DNA of 39,106 bases from Nanobdellati archaeon (GTDB lineage Archaea > Nanobdellota > Nanobdellia > UBA10117): positions 1-39,106 of the forward strand of contig JACQKZ010000018.1 in assembly GCA_016204275.1 (NCBI GenBank). Reading direction: 5' to 3'. The notes below the pieces were generated by a model. It saw only the letters and a list, made by a program, of their open reading frames with translations, had not been told where the DNA came from and ran no database searches. Positions 7,019 to 15,958 of the stretch are shown one piece after another. The position numbers and the translations under genes were made by a program. The number at the start of each line of letters is the position of its first letter. Position 1 is the stretch's first letter.

Positions 7019-7146
7019 AGATTACGCTTTGTGATTATGTTTATAAGCCTTTCTATATTGTTTAAATAAATGTGCTTGAAATGAGTTGGGGCCATACAAA
7101 TTGCGGGCAGGCAAGCCTTTAAAAAGCGCAATATAGCTAACATGCT

Positions 7147-7704
7147 ATGGGAATTGAGGTTGCAGCGCGCTTATTAGAATCGCATGGATCACAAAGAACA
7201 AGCATTCCTGACATGAATCTACCTTGCCAAGTTTATTCTTACGATCCTCTCAAGGACAGAGCTGGCCATGGAAAGTACGATCTGAACAGAGAACTTGGCG
7301 AAGCAGGTTTCGATTTCGCAGACTTTTTTGGTGCAGCTTTCCTGGAAGAACTTCTTGACGGCGACTATGTTACACCAACTAGTGATCTGCGGGGCAAGGC
7401 AGGCAACTCAAAAATAGGCGATAGGAAAGTTATCGCATCATTACGGCGCGGCCAAGCGGTACATTTTCAGTCCGAATCTGAGAAAGCAAGAATAACAAAA
7501 CAACTAAAGCCAGGCATGGTAATGGTTGAACTGACGCCAGAAATGTTACGATATGAAGAAGTAATGCGCGCGCACATTCAGGCAGGACAAGCGATATTAC
7601 TCGTAAATCCGCAGTTGCCAAGAATTTATGGACTGCTAATGGAAAAACCGCCGGCAGTACGACTTTTCAAAAATAATTACATGCTTGGTTCGGGAAGCAC
7701 ATAA
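7147..7704 (+). CDS. Uncharacterised 185-residue protein
   Basis: No family is recognised. The sequence begins MGIEVAARLLESHGSQ and contains an Asp/Phe-rich central part (FDFADFFGAAFLEELLDGDY), a basic segment (GDRKVIASLRRGQ), a hydrophobic strand pair and LVNPQLPRIYGLLME near the end. No membrane segment is seen. An AT-rich TTTAAAAAG box lies about 25-30 bp upstream, which suggests leaderless transcription. It is divergent from the orphan at 6386-7018 and faces the minus-strand membrane-anchored pair. Confidence 0.65.
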   Translation: MGIEVAARLLESHGSQRTSIPDMNLPCQVYSYDPLKDRAGHGKYDLNRELGEAGFDFADFFGAAFLEELLDGDYVTPTSDLRGKAGNSKIGDRKVIASLRRGQAVHFQSESEKARITKQLKPGMVMVELTPEMLRYEEVMRAHIQAGQAILLVNPQLPRIYGLLMEKPPAVRLFKNNYMLGSGST

Positions 7705-7733
7705 ATAACAGTAAATATTAAACCGCTGTAACA

Positions 7734-8132
7734 CTAACTCGACACGCGTACGCCTTTGCTCGCATCTTCTTCTAATTTGCGCTGCAAATCTCTGTTGGCT
7801 TCGTCAAGCCTGATGCCCCACCAGTTCTGGTCTGGCAAAAGGGTTTTCTGCGCATCGTAAAATTTTCTATCGGCGCCGACAACAACTGTTTGCCCAATAA
7901 CAAGGCGCGTAACTTTGCTTCCGGAGTAGATGAACCCGCCGGGCTCGCTACGGGCAAATTCTTTTACTTGGAAGAAATATTCATTTGGCTGCAAATTATA
8001 TTTTTTAACCTGCTCTGCACGCAGTTGTTCAGCACTTTTTGGTTGTTCAATTCCAGCCATGATTTTCACCAGCACATAAACAATGCAAAATGTTTTAAGG
8101 ATTTCGGTAAACAAAATTTTGAAATCACGCAT
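7734..8132 (-). CDS. Membrane-anchored protein of unknown function (second of a pair)
   Basis: This 132-residue protein has one N-terminal hydrophobic helix (IVYVLVKIMAG region) followed by a charged linker and a globular part with a beta-rich stretch (VTRLVIGQTVVVGADRKFY) and a C-terminal charged helix. It would be anchored with the bulk outside or inside depending on topology, which I cannot decide. The start overlaps the end of the upstream gene by 8 bases, so the two are co-transcribed and probably act together. Confidence 0.65.
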   Translation of the reverse strand: MRDFKILFTEILKTFCIVYVLVKIMAGIEQPKSAEQLRAEQVKKYNLQPNEYFFQVKEFARSEPGGFIYSGSKVTRLVIGQTVVVGADRKFYDAQKTLLPDQNWWGIRLDEANRDLQRKLEEDASKGVRVSS

Positions 8133-8484
8133 AAACCGCTATGGCAAGAGTAGCTGCGCGGTCTTCCGCAGCATCAGAATAAAATGTTTCTATGACTGAA
8201 ATTGACAGCTTGCCAACCCTTACTGGATTTTTGCCGCGGATTATTGCCCTTTTCCCGTCAACGTTAAGAATAACCGCGCCATCTTTATTCAAATTTACAA
8301 GCTTAACTATATGCGTATCCGCCTCATACGAACTTCCCTGTGTTATCATGGGCTCGAATGTGGCCAATGGCTTTTGCGCTGGCTTGGCTACCGCTTCACC
8401 GCTCGCGTTAATCGAATTTAAATATAAGTACAAAACTAATATCGCAAGGACTGCAATCATAAAATTTTTTACTTCGCGCGCCAT
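8125..8484 (-). CDS. Membrane-anchored protein of unknown function (first of a pair)
   Basis: This 119-residue protein has a single N-terminal transmembrane helix (MIAVLAILVLYLYL) and a beta-rich C-terminal domain (IVKLVNLNKDGAVILNVDGK, then VGKLSISVIETF). The beta domain resembles a small secreted or periplasm-facing fold in composition only; no family is recognised. It overlaps the next gene by 8 bases and is divergent from ftsZ, with the two starts 66 bases apart, so they may share promoter space with the division gene. Confidence 0.65.
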   Translation of the reverse strand: MAREVKNFMIAVLAILVLYLYLNSINASGEAVAKPAQKPLATFEPMITQGSSYEADTHIVKLVNLNKDGAVILNVDGKRAIIRGKNPVRVGKLSISVIETFYSDAAEDRAATLAIAVYA

Positions 8485-8550
8485 ATGTATTTAGTAAGAT
8501 ACAAAAATTTAAATAGATGTCTTAATCCGTGAGTAAAAACTCGGAGAGCA

Positions 8551-9639
8551 ATGGCATATATTTCTCCCACCGCAAAACGGCCGGATACAACGTCGCCCAC
8601 GGATGCAGAGCTTGAACGCCTGCTGGCTGGCAAGAAGCCAAAAATCCGTGTTGTCGGAGTGGGCGGGGCAGGCAACAACACAATAGCAAGGATGATCGAA
8701 ATTGGCATTACCGGCGCAGAGATGATTGCAATAAACACTGATGCGCAGGATTTAATTTCTACTATCGCGGACAAAAAAATTCTAATTGGCAAAGAACTAA
8801 CAGGCGGATTAGGGGCTGGCGCTGACCCAAAGGTTGGAGAGGATGCTGCAAAGGAAACAGAAAACGAGGTAAAGGAATCACTAAGGGACAGCCACATGGT
8901 ATTTATCACGTGTGGCCTTGGGGGCGGCACAGGCACTGGCGCTGCCCCGATTATAGCAGAAACTGCAAAAAAACTGGGTTGCCTGACTGTGGCGGTTGTC
9001 ACACTGCCATTCACAATGGAAGGCCACAAGAGATTTGAAAATGCAATGCATGGCCTTGAGAAACTCGAAGGAACTGTTGATACATTGATTGTTATCCCAA
9101 ATGACAAGCTAGTAGAGCTTGCCCCAGATCTGCCCCTGCATACTGCATTCAAGGTTGCAGACGAAATTTTAACAAACGCAGTAAAAGGCATAACTGAGTT
9201 AATCACCAAGCCTGGCCTTATCAACCTTGACTTTGCAGACATACGCGCGGTAATGACTGGCTCAGGAGTCGCGATGATCGGCGTTGGCGAATCTGACACC
9301 GAAAACCGCGCAACCGAAGCGGTAGAAAAAGCAATTACAAATCCTCTGCTGGACGTTGACATTGCAGGCGCGACTGGCGCGCTGATTAATGTTTCCGGCG
9401 GGCCAGACATGACACTTGACGAGGCAAAGAAGGTCGTCGAAGCGGTCTCGAGTAAATTAGACGACAAGGCAAACATCATCTGGGGGGCACAGCTCTCCCC
9501 AGACTTACAGAACACAATACGGGCAATGCTTGTCGTAACTGGCGTTAAGAGCCCACAAATATTCGGCCCGAAACGAACTTACTCCGATAAGAAGAAGCAG
9601 GAACTGAGCAAGGACTTGGGGATTGAGTTCCTAAATTGA
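8551..9639 (+). CDS. ftsZ: Cell division GTPase FtsZ
   Basis: This 362-residue protein carries the tubulin/FtsZ signature GGGTGTG (residues 124-130), the N-terminal nucleotide motif [10 protein letters not shown] and the catalytic T7 loop NLDFAD. It forms the GTP-dependent division ring in the cytoplasm. The C-terminus ends at DLGIEFLN shortly after the globular domain, so the long linker and partner-binding tail seen in bacteria are absent. A TTTAAATAG box lies about 40 bp before the ATG. It heads a plus-strand run of ftsZ, secE, spt5 and L11, a combination common in archaea. Confidence 0.97.
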   Translation: MAYISPTAKRPDTTSPTDAELERLLAGKKPKIRVVGVGGAGNNTIARMIEIGITGAEMIAINTDAQDLISTIADKKILIGKELTGGLGAGADPKVGEDAAKETENEVKESLRDSHMVFITCGLGGGTGTGAAPIIAETAKKLGCLTVAVVTLPFTMEGHKRFENAMHGLEKLEGTVDTLIVIPNDKLVELAPDLPLHTAFKVADEILTNAVKGITELITKPGLINLDFADIRAVMTGSGVAMIGVGESDTENRATEAVEKAITNPLLDVDIAGATGALINVSGGPDMTLDEAKKVVEAVSSKLDDKANIIWGAQLSPDLQNTIRAMLVVTGVKSPQIFGPKRTYSDKKKQELSKDLGIEFLN

Positions 9640-9693
9640 ACATCTCAGACTAAAAGCTTTTAAACCTTAATTTTTGTGTAAATATGTTTTCAA

Positions 9694-9969
9694 ATGGATG
9701 ATTTACAAAATCAAGAGGGAGTAGAACGGGAAGCAAGCCAGGAAAGCAAGCCTGCCCCAAAACTGGAGCTTCCAAAGATTCAGATAGAAGGCCTGCCAAC
9801 CGGCAAGATAATTAATAAATTAAAGGAGTACAGGCGCGTACTGCAAATCACAAAAAAGCCAGACATGGAGGAATTCAAGACAATTGTCAAGGCCTCCGCC
9901 ATCGGCGTTGCAATCCTCGGTGCCATGGGCTTTGTGGTAGCAATAATTGCGCAGTTAATAACAACATAA
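9694..9969 (+). CDS. secE: Preprotein translocase subunit SecE/Sss1
   Basis: This 91-residue protein ends with the SecE/Sec61-gamma core: an amphipathic KLKEYRRVLQITKKPDMEEF stretch, then one membrane helix (ASAIGVAILGAMGFVVAIIA). It clamps the SecY channel in the membrane. The N-terminal 30 residues (acidic, with PAPKLELPKIQIEG) are an extension relative to the usual 60-residue archaeal protein. The gene precedes spt5 by 2 bases, the standard archaeal secE-spt5-L11 order. Confidence 0.93.
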   Translation: MDDLQNQEGVEREASQESKPAPKLELPKIQIEGLPTGKIINKLKEYRRVLQITKKPDMEEFKTIVKASAIGVAILGAMGFVVAIIAQLITT

Positions 9970-9971
9970 TA

Positions 9972-10445
9972 ATGGGGCTTTACGTAATACGAACGGCAAT
10001 CGGAAAGGAATCACAAGTAATGGATTTTATCGCCTCAAACGCAAAAAAAGTTAAGGGCATTCGCAGTGTCCTGTTCCCCCATGGCATGACTGGCTACATT
10101 ATTATAGAAGCTGATGCAGTGGATTATATAAAACAAATTGCTATTGGTATCCCATATGTCCGCGGAATCCTCAGGACACCAACCAGTTATGATAAAATCG
10201 AGCATTTAATAGAATTCAAGCCGGAAACCATAGACATACACAAGGGCGATGTCGTAACAATCATAGGCGGGCCATTCAGAGGGGAAAAAGCAAAGGTTGT
10301 ACGGGTCGACTTGCAGAAACAGCAGGTCGTACTTGAGCTTTTGCAGGCCGCAGTCCCAATTCCAATCACACTTGGCCTTGACTCTGTAAAGCTGGCCGAA
10401 CGGGCTGGGGAGCAGCAGGAAGAGAAGAAAGAAGAGAACGAATGA
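9972..10445 (+). CDS. spt5: Transcription elongation factor Spt5 (NusG family)
   Basis: This 157-residue protein has an NGN domain (GLYVIRTAIGKESQVMDFIA to about residue 80) and a KOW domain (IHKGDVVTIIGGPFRGEKAKV). With Spt4 it binds the RNA polymerase clamp and keeps elongation processive. Its partner Spt4 is encoded at 25089-25271. The C-terminal tail EEKKEENE is short and acidic/basic. Tight spacing to secE indicates co-transcription. Confidence 0.95.
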   Translation: MGLYVIRTAIGKESQVMDFIASNAKKVKGIRSVLFPHGMTGYIIIEADAVDYIKQIAIGIPYVRGILRTPTSYDKIEHLIEFKPETIDIHKGDVVTIIGGPFRGEKAKVVRVDLQKQQVVLELLQAAVPIPITLGLDSVKLAERAGEQQEEKKEENE

Positions 10446-10474
10446 TTTAAAAACCGAATTTAAGAGGCGTTATA

Positions 10475-11167
10475 ATGGCAAAAACAGAAACCTTCAATTT
10501 TATGGTACAAGGCGGAGCAGCTACGGCAGGCCCGCCAATCGGGCCAGCGCTGAGCGGCAAGGGCCTAAACATCGGCCAGATTGTAAAAGACATTAACGAA
10601 AAAACCTCAGGCCTAAAGGGAATGGATGTTCCTGTTAAAGTTAAAGTTGATGCTGCAGCCAAGAAATATGAAATTTCGGTTGGCTTGCCTCCAGCCGCTG
10701 CTCTTCTGAAAAAAGAAGCTGGCGTTGAAAAAGGCTCTGGCGCAGCCGGAACAAAGCCTGCCGGCGTTTTGAAAATCGAGCACATAATCAAAGTCGCAAA
10801 AACAAAGGGCGATGGCATGCTAAGCATTGACTTAAAAAAACAGGTTAAGGAACTAGTTGGAACCTGTATTTCATTGGGCATGAAAATCGAAGGCAAGAGC
10901 GCAAAAGAAGTTTTAAAGGAAATAAGCAAAGGCGTTTATGATTCTAAAATAAAATCTGCAAAAACAGACTTATCTGCGGAAGAGCTTAAACAATGGGAAT
11001 CAGAGAAGCAGATAGTAAAAATAGAAATTGAACGAATAGAACGGGCTGCTGCACAAGCCGCGGCTGCTGCACAAGCTGCTGCGCCATCTGAAACTGCGCC
11101 TGCTGCCGAAGCTGGCAGTAAGCCTGCTGAGGTAAAGAAGGAAGCTAAGAAAGAAGAGAAAAAGTAA
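10475..11167 (+). CDS. rpl11: Ribosomal protein L11 with Ala/Lys-rich C-terminal tail
   Basis: Residues 1 to about 160 match archaeal L11: the N-terminal VQGGAATAGPPIGPALSGKG motif for factor binding and the rRNA-binding C-terminal domain (GDGMLSIDLKKQ, then GTCISLGMKIEGKSAKEVLKEI). L11 forms the base of the stalk with L10 and L12. The protein is 230 residues, about 70 more than usual. The extra part is a charged helix followed by an Ala-rich stretch and a Lys/Glu-rich end. Unlike the common L11-L1-L10-L12 order, the other stalk genes lie 5-6 kb away on the minus strand. Confidence 0.95.
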   Translation: MAKTETFNFMVQGGAATAGPPIGPALSGKGLNIGQIVKDINEKTSGLKGMDVPVKVKVDAAAKKYEISVGLPPAAALLKKEAGVEKGSGAAGTKPAGVLKIEHIIKVAKTKGDGMLSIDLKKQVKELVGTCISLGMKIEGKSAKEVLKEISKGVYDSKIKSAKTDLSAEELKQWESEKQIVKIEIERIERAAAQAAAAAQAAAPSETAPAAEAGSKPAEVKKEAKKEEKK

Positions 11168-11216
11168 ACAAAGCTCACGCAAGTTAAAATATACAAAACT
11201 CAAGTCATACAAATAA

Positions 11217-13703
11217 CTATTTTCCCTTCTTCTGTTCGGCCTTTTGTTCTTGCTTTTGCTGTGGCCTGCCCTGCGATTTCAGCCGCTCAATCTCCTTCCG
11301 CTGCTCCTTCCACTCCTTGAAGAAACGCTCGCAGGTTTTAAGCAACTGATCTGCCGGAATAGAAAAAGTCATGGCTGCATCGTGCAGCAGCGCTTCAGTT
11401 TTTTGTATCTCTGCGATTGCCGGCTTGCCTGCCACAAACTCCAGCCTGACAATGCCATCCTGTATTTTCTTTGAACCAAGAATTTTTATGAAGCCAACGG
11501 ATGATGTGTTCTTGCTGTGCGTTCCGCCGCAGGCCTCTACATCAATGCCAGGAATTTCAATAACCCGTATCTCTGCGCCAGGCACGGCGCCGCCCTGGTA
11601 TAATTTAAATCCATGTTCTTGCTCTGCCTGCGCCTTCGGCACGACAGTTTTTTTAATTTGTGTCCCTGAAAGAACAATCTCATTTGCCAGCCTTTCGATT
11701 TTTTGCAGCTCTTCCTTCGTAGGTGTTGAGAAATGTGTCACATCAAGCCTGCCTTTTTCCTGCGTTAAGTCTGAGCCAGCCTGCCATACATGATGCCCAA
11801 GAACCGCGTGCGCAACCCCGTTAATTATATGGGCTGCGTCGTGATGTGCCATCAGCGCAAGCCTTCTGTCAGAATCTATTTTTCCAACTACAATCTGGCC
11901 TTCGCGGAAATTAACTTCTGGCATTTCGTGAAGTATGACCCTGCCGTATTTTTCTACGCCAACTACTGGCTTGCCATTTATTGTTCCGATGTCGCAGGCC
12001 TGGCCGCCGCCTGTCGGGTAGAAAACAGTTTTGTCTAAAATAATATAATTATTGTTTATTACTTTTATCACTCGCGCCTCAAACTCCTGCATGTATTCGT
12101 CACCATAGTAAAGCGCCTGTGTTGGCGCAATGCCTGCCAGCTCGGAAACAAACTGCGTTTTCGCCTGTGATTTTTTTGGCTCTACATGCAGCGAGGCTAC
12201 CTTCGAGTAAAAGTCCTGTGGTATTTTTATTGCTGTGCCTGCCTTTTCCGCAGTTGCCTGCACATCCTCTGGCAGTATGCCCTGCGTATCATAAAGCTGT
12301 ATAAGTTCCTCTTCAGAAACAGATTTTTTCTTTTTAAACAAGCCTTCCAAAACCTGTGAAATTTTTTGTTTTGTTTCTTTATACTTTTGCAACTCTATGT
12401 CTAATATTTTTTCCACGTCTGGCAGGAAATCCATGAGTTCTGAGAACATTGGCTTCAGGCCGACTTCTGAAAGTTCTTCGCCCTTAACTGATTTTACCTG
12501 CCTTGGCTTCGCGCCAGTCAACGCGCGGGCATGATCGCGTACTAGCTCCCTAAGATCTATTTGCCAGCCAAACTTTTCTGCCAGCCTCAGGGCGCGCCGC
12601 AATATAAACCGCAGATTATAGCCGCCGCCGGTGTTTGACGGCAGTGCGCCGTCGGACAAAGCGAACAAAAGTGTTTTTGAGTGGTCTAAAATTGAGTAAA
12701 ATGCCTGCATTTTTTCTATTTCTGCCTTGAGTTTATCTAGCGGAATTTTGAGCTGCCGCGATATTTTCTTAAACTCCTCATCTATGTCTTTAATATCTTC
12801 TATGTTAAGCGCGCCAACAACCGCTATAAGTTTTTTCTGGATTTTTTCGTCAAATTTAATTTTTAACTGCTTCATCCATTTTTTGTCAACCGGATCAAAT
12901 GTAATTTCGTAGGAGTTTGTTGTTCCATTCAGCAGCCAGGCCAGCCTTTCTAATCCCCAGCCAAAGTCCACAACCTTCAGGGGCAGCTCCTTCAAGCCAG
13001 ATGGCGTGACAGCAAACTCCATAAAAACTGTTGTTAGTATTTCTAAACCGCGGCAGTAGACTTCGAAGCACGGGCCGGCATTGCCGCCGCCCATCCAGAC
13101 CGCTTCTGTAAATGTAAGCTCTTTTGGTTTTATTCCGAGATACTCCAAAACACCAATCACGTTTCCAATATCTTCATCCTTCCAGTGCGTAAGATGCGCA
13201 GCCTTTGCAGGAATAAATCTGTGCTGGCCAATCATCACAAATCCGCTGTAATGCCTTGAAGTAACTCCCACATTCTCTATGTCATTGAACCTAAAACATG
13301 GCTGTGCGACAACAAGCGGGTTGGCCGGCGGGCGCACCTCGCCAGAAACCACAAACGGCTGGAAATCATAAATCGAGGCCTGCACAAACCATGTGTCATC
13401 CCTCCATCTTGCTAATGTGGGGTATCTTGGCAGGACCGTATATCTTTTGCTCGCGAAATACCTTGAAAACTCGCGCCAGGTGTCAACATAATCGAGCTTA
13501 TTGTAAAGCTTTTTTCCAATAAATGAATAAGGCTCGCAGCTTGAGTCGCCGCAGAGTTTTCGCTTTGAATCCGGGCTCCAAAAAAACTTTTTGCACTTCC
13601 GACACTGCTTCCGCGCAAACCCTTTTTCCTTAAAAATCTCAAGGGCATAGTGCTTTTTCCAGTCGCGCTGAAATTCCCTGCCAAGCTGCTTCTTATCTAA
13701 CAT
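11217..13703 (-). CDS. alaS: Alanyl-tRNA synthetase lacking the C-Ala domain
   Basis: This 828-residue protein begins with the archaeal zinc-like module (KGFARKQCRKCKKFFW, then CGDSSC). The class II catalytic core (FVVSGEVRPPANPLVVAQPC and GGGNAGPCFEVYCRG), the tRNA-recognition helices and an editing domain with HHDAAH and CGGTHSKN zinc ligands follow. After the editing domain only a short helix and a Gln/Lys-rich tail remain. The usual archaeal enzyme is about 70-80 residues longer and ends in the DHHA1/C-Ala domain that bridges catalysis and editing. A TAATAAATAC box lies about 25 bp before the ATG. Confidence 0.95.
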   Translation of the reverse strand: MLDKKQLGREFQRDWKKHYALEIFKEKGFARKQCRKCKKFFWSPDSKRKLCGDSSCEPYSFIGKKLYNKLDYVDTWREFSRYFASKRYTVLPRYPTLARWRDDTWFVQASIYDFQPFVVSGEVRPPANPLVVAQPCFRFNDIENVGVTSRHYSGFVMIGQHRFIPAKAAHLTHWKDEDIGNVIGVLEYLGIKPKELTFTEAVWMGGGNAGPCFEVYCRGLEILTTVFMEFAVTPSGLKELPLKVVDFGWGLERLAWLLNGTTNSYEITFDPVDKKWMKQLKIKFDEKIQKKLIAVVGALNIEDIKDIDEEFKKISRQLKIPLDKLKAEIEKMQAFYSILDHSKTLLFALSDGALPSNTGGGYNLRFILRRALRLAEKFGWQIDLRELVRDHARALTGAKPRQVKSVKGEELSEVGLKPMFSELMDFLPDVEKILDIELQKYKETKQKISQVLEGLFKKKKSVSEEELIQLYDTQGILPEDVQATAEKAGTAIKIPQDFYSKVASLHVEPKKSQAKTQFVSELAGIAPTQALYYGDEYMQEFEARVIKVINNNYIILDKTVFYPTGGGQACDIGTINGKPVVGVEKYGRVILHEMPEVNFREGQIVVGKIDSDRRLALMAHHDAAHIINGVAHAVLGHHVWQAGSDLTQEKGRLDVTHFSTPTKEELQKIERLANEIVLSGTQIKKTVVPKAQAEQEHGFKLYQGGAVPGAEIRVIEIPGIDVEACGGTHSKNTSSVGFIKILGSKKIQDGIVRLEFVAGKPAIAEIQKTEALLHDAAMTFSIPADQLLKTCERFFKEWKEQRKEIERLKSQGRPQQKQEQKAEQKKGK

Positions 13704-13768
13704 GCCGTTTTAGAGATAGAAAAGTATTTATTACTATGTGATTTCTGGGCAGAAGTTTCTACAACACC

Positions 13769-13877
13769 CATATAAACATATATAGTTCTATATATTGTAA
13801 ATTAAGTATTTTTCTTATACGGGCGCCGCCAAGGCCATTTTGTTACACACATATAAAATTATATACTTTTATATATT
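13769..13877 (-). promoter_or_regulatory. Two near-identical AT-rich palindromic sites upstream of alaS
   Basis: Two 28-base copies (13769-13796 and 13850-13877) agree at 24 of 28 positions, and their starts are 81 bases apart. The first contains a perfect inverted repeat, ATATATAG-TT-CTATATAT. They lie in the otherwise empty 176-base gap between the alaS start and the end of the MFS gene. A 15-base block of the second copy recurs at 30422-30436, upstream of the DUF655 gene. Possible operator pair or tandem upstream promoter elements; the function is inferred. Confidence 0.4.
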
Positions 13878-13879
13878 TA

Positions 13880-15037
13880 TTAAATTTGGTCATTATCTGT
13901 TGCTATCTCTTTTTTGCGGTACATCTGATACACAAAATAGTAAGGAACAATGGATAACACAGATACCAAGCCGATTGTTATGAAATATCCGCTAAAATTA
14001 AGTGTGGCCTGATCCAGATATATTTTTATCGGGATAAGATTGCCGAGCCTGCCGACGCCCAAAAATATTTCATACAATACGACAAGCAACGCATGATGCC
14101 TGCGCTCGAAGAAGTCTCCAAACAGGGCAAACAACATCATTGCAAACGCGCCGGCAATCCCTGGCACGATTGATGCGAATATCAACTGTGGCACATTAAT
14201 GATAAATGCAAGCGCAAAAAGCCAGCCAGTCCAGAGTATCTGATTGAGTGCTGCGAAGCCGATGCGGTGGTGCTCAACTTCGGAAAACTTGCCGGCAACA
14301 AGCGATGCTACTGCAATTATCGCAGCAAGAATCGTGGCTACTATACCCATGTTCAGGAAGCCGCCGGTTAGCTTGTGCAGGAAAAGCGGATATGCTATCC
14401 AACTAATTTCTGTGAAACCATAAATCACGATGATTGCACCAAATATCCAGAGCAGTTTGTTTTTTGGTATATCAAGTTTGTCTGTTACTGGCTGGTGTTT
14501 TATAAAAAGCGATAATACGGCTGCAACAGCAAGTGAAATTATTCCAAATATAAATGTCGTGTTGAACTTAAAGAAATGTATGAGCGCACCGCCAAGGAAT
14601 GGCCCTGCGATTGACGCCAGGCTAGGAACCGCCACGTATAATGCGCCGACAAGCAGGCCACGATGCTTAATATTAGAAAATCGAAATAGCATCAGATTGA
14701 ATGCCGGCCAGAACATTGCCAGCGCAACGCCATTTACAATGCCAAGCAAAATAGGATTTTTTGTGAACATGAGAAGGGCAAAAAACAGGATTTTCAATCC
14801 AATGCCTGCAGTGATAAGCCTTTCGAATATGCTCGGAAAAAATCTAAGCATTAACAATGGAATCGAACCCAGCAGTATAAATTGCACTGCGTTCAGCAAT
14901 ATGATTTGATTTATGCTGAGCCCCAGCTCCAGATAGTAATTCGGCAGAAAAATACCTATGCTGGAATGTGCCAGAAAATAAAGCCCGCTAACCAAGCCTA
15001 AAAATATAAGTGATTTGTCAATCTTGCCGAAGTCCAT
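13880..15037 (-). CDS. Major facilitator superfamily transporter
   Basis: This 385-residue protein has about eleven or twelve hydrophobic helices in two bundles with a central charged loop (IKHQPVTDKLDIPKNKL). An N-terminal half motif between helices 2 and 3 is weak, while AMFWPAFNLMLFRFSNIKHRGLLVGA matches the MFS helix 4-5 region. Secondary transport across the cell membrane is expected; the substrate cannot be read from the sequence. It lies between alaS and the coiled-coil gene on the same strand, with only a 34-base gap to the latter. Confidence 0.85.
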   Translation of the reverse strand: MDFGKIDKSLIFLGLVSGLYFLAHSSIGIFLPNYYLELGLSINQIILLNAVQFILLGSIPLLMLRFFPSIFERLITAGIGLKILFFALLMFTKNPILLGIVNGVALAMFWPAFNLMLFRFSNIKHRGLLVGALYVAVPSLASIAGPFLGGALIHFFKFNTTFIFGIISLAVAAVLSLFIKHQPVTDKLDIPKNKLLWIFGAIIVIYGFTEISWIAYPLFLHKLTGGFLNMGIVATILAAIIAVASLVAGKFSEVEHHRIGFAALNQILWTGWLFALAFIINVPQLIFASIVPGIAGAFAMMLFALFGDFFERRHHALLVVLYEIFLGVGRLGNLIPIKIYLDQATLNFSGYFITIGLVSVLSIVPYYFVYQMYRKKEIATDNDQI

Positions 15038-15071
15038 GTAGAAGTGTTTTGCGAGTGGTTTTTAAAACTAA

Positions 15072-15914
15072 TTACTTGCGCCGCATTGCCTGCCTTTGCA
15101 TCTCGAGCAAGTCTTCCTTTGTGATTTTCTTTTTCTCTTTTATTTTTTCTATTGTCAGCCCTTCGGGTATCTCCACGCCAAGCTCTGCAATAGGCCTCGG
15201 CGAAATGGCAGACCACTGTTCCAGCAGGCCAGACAGCTCTGTGTTAACAGACTCTATCTGAGGTTTGAAAGCAAATATTTCTTCCTTCATTTTTTCTTTC
15301 TGCTCTTTTATTTTTGCGATTTGCTCTGACTTCTCTGTGAGCTGCCTGAAAATTTCAGAATTCTGCTTTGCAGTCAGCTGCACCTCGCCATGGACAGCAT
15401 CCGCATCAGCCTTTTTAATGCGCACCTCATCACGGAATTTTTTATAATCGGTATATTTCTGCTCGCCGGAATTTATTTCTGCGAGCTGGGCCTTAAGTTC
15501 CTTGAGCTGCACCATATATTTCTTTTCGCGCTCAAAACTCAGGGCTTCGGTTTCTATCGAAAACTGGATTGCTGCTATTTGCTTCTGCAGCTGCTGCGGC
15601 GATTTTTTTGGTTTGTTATCTGCCTTTGGCAGGCCATCACGCATGCCGCCGAGCTTTTTAAATAACTCAGAAATTTCTTTATTCAGAATTTGCCTTTTAT
15701 CTTTCAATGTTTTTATTTTTTCGTCAATCTGCTTTTTCTGGTCGCGCAGGGCCTTTGCTTCCTGTATAAGCACGTTCAGATGCTTATCAAACTCATCCCG
15801 TTCCTTGTATTTCGCGTCCTTTTGCGCGCCTATCTGCTTTAGTTGAGTCGTAAGTCTAGCTATGTCAGCCTTCAATTGTTCTAGTTTTTGCTGTTCTCCT
15901 GCTTGCTCGTCCAT
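15072..15914 (-). CDS. Archaeal coiled-coil protein (COG1340-like)
   Basis: This 280-residue protein is almost entirely charged heptad-like helix, from EQQKLEQLKADIARLTTQLK to about residue 230. A short globular end (LLEQWSAISPRPIAELGVEI) follows, then a Lys-rich tail. Length and composition match the uncharacterised archaeal coiled-coil group COG1340, which is often found near translation genes. It lies 44 bases downstream of the L12 gene on the same strand and is probably part of the L1-L10-L12 transcript. Biochemical role unknown. Confidence 0.8.
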   Translation of the reverse strand: MDEQAGEQQKLEQLKADIARLTTQLKQIGAQKDAKYKERDEFDKHLNVLIQEAKALRDQKKQIDEKIKTLKDKRQILNKEISELFKKLGGMRDGLPKADNKPKKSPQQLQKQIAAIQFSIETEALSFEREKKYMVQLKELKAQLAEINSGEQKYTDYKKFRDEVRIKKADADAVHGEVQLTAKQNSEIFRQLTEKSEQIAKIKEQKEKMKEEIFAFKPQIESVNTELSGLLEQWSAISPRPIAELGVEIPEGLTIEKIKEKKKITKEDLLEMQRQAMRRK

Positions 15915-15958
15915 GAGTGAGTGAAGTTCATGCCAGTGTGCTGCAACGTTTGGTGTCC

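Noticed and set aside
8469-9515. Long minus-strand open frame (348 codons) opposite ftsZ
   Set aside because: It is the complement of a well-supported ftsZ. Its Ser/Ala/Pro-rich composition is what an antisense frame of this codon use gives.
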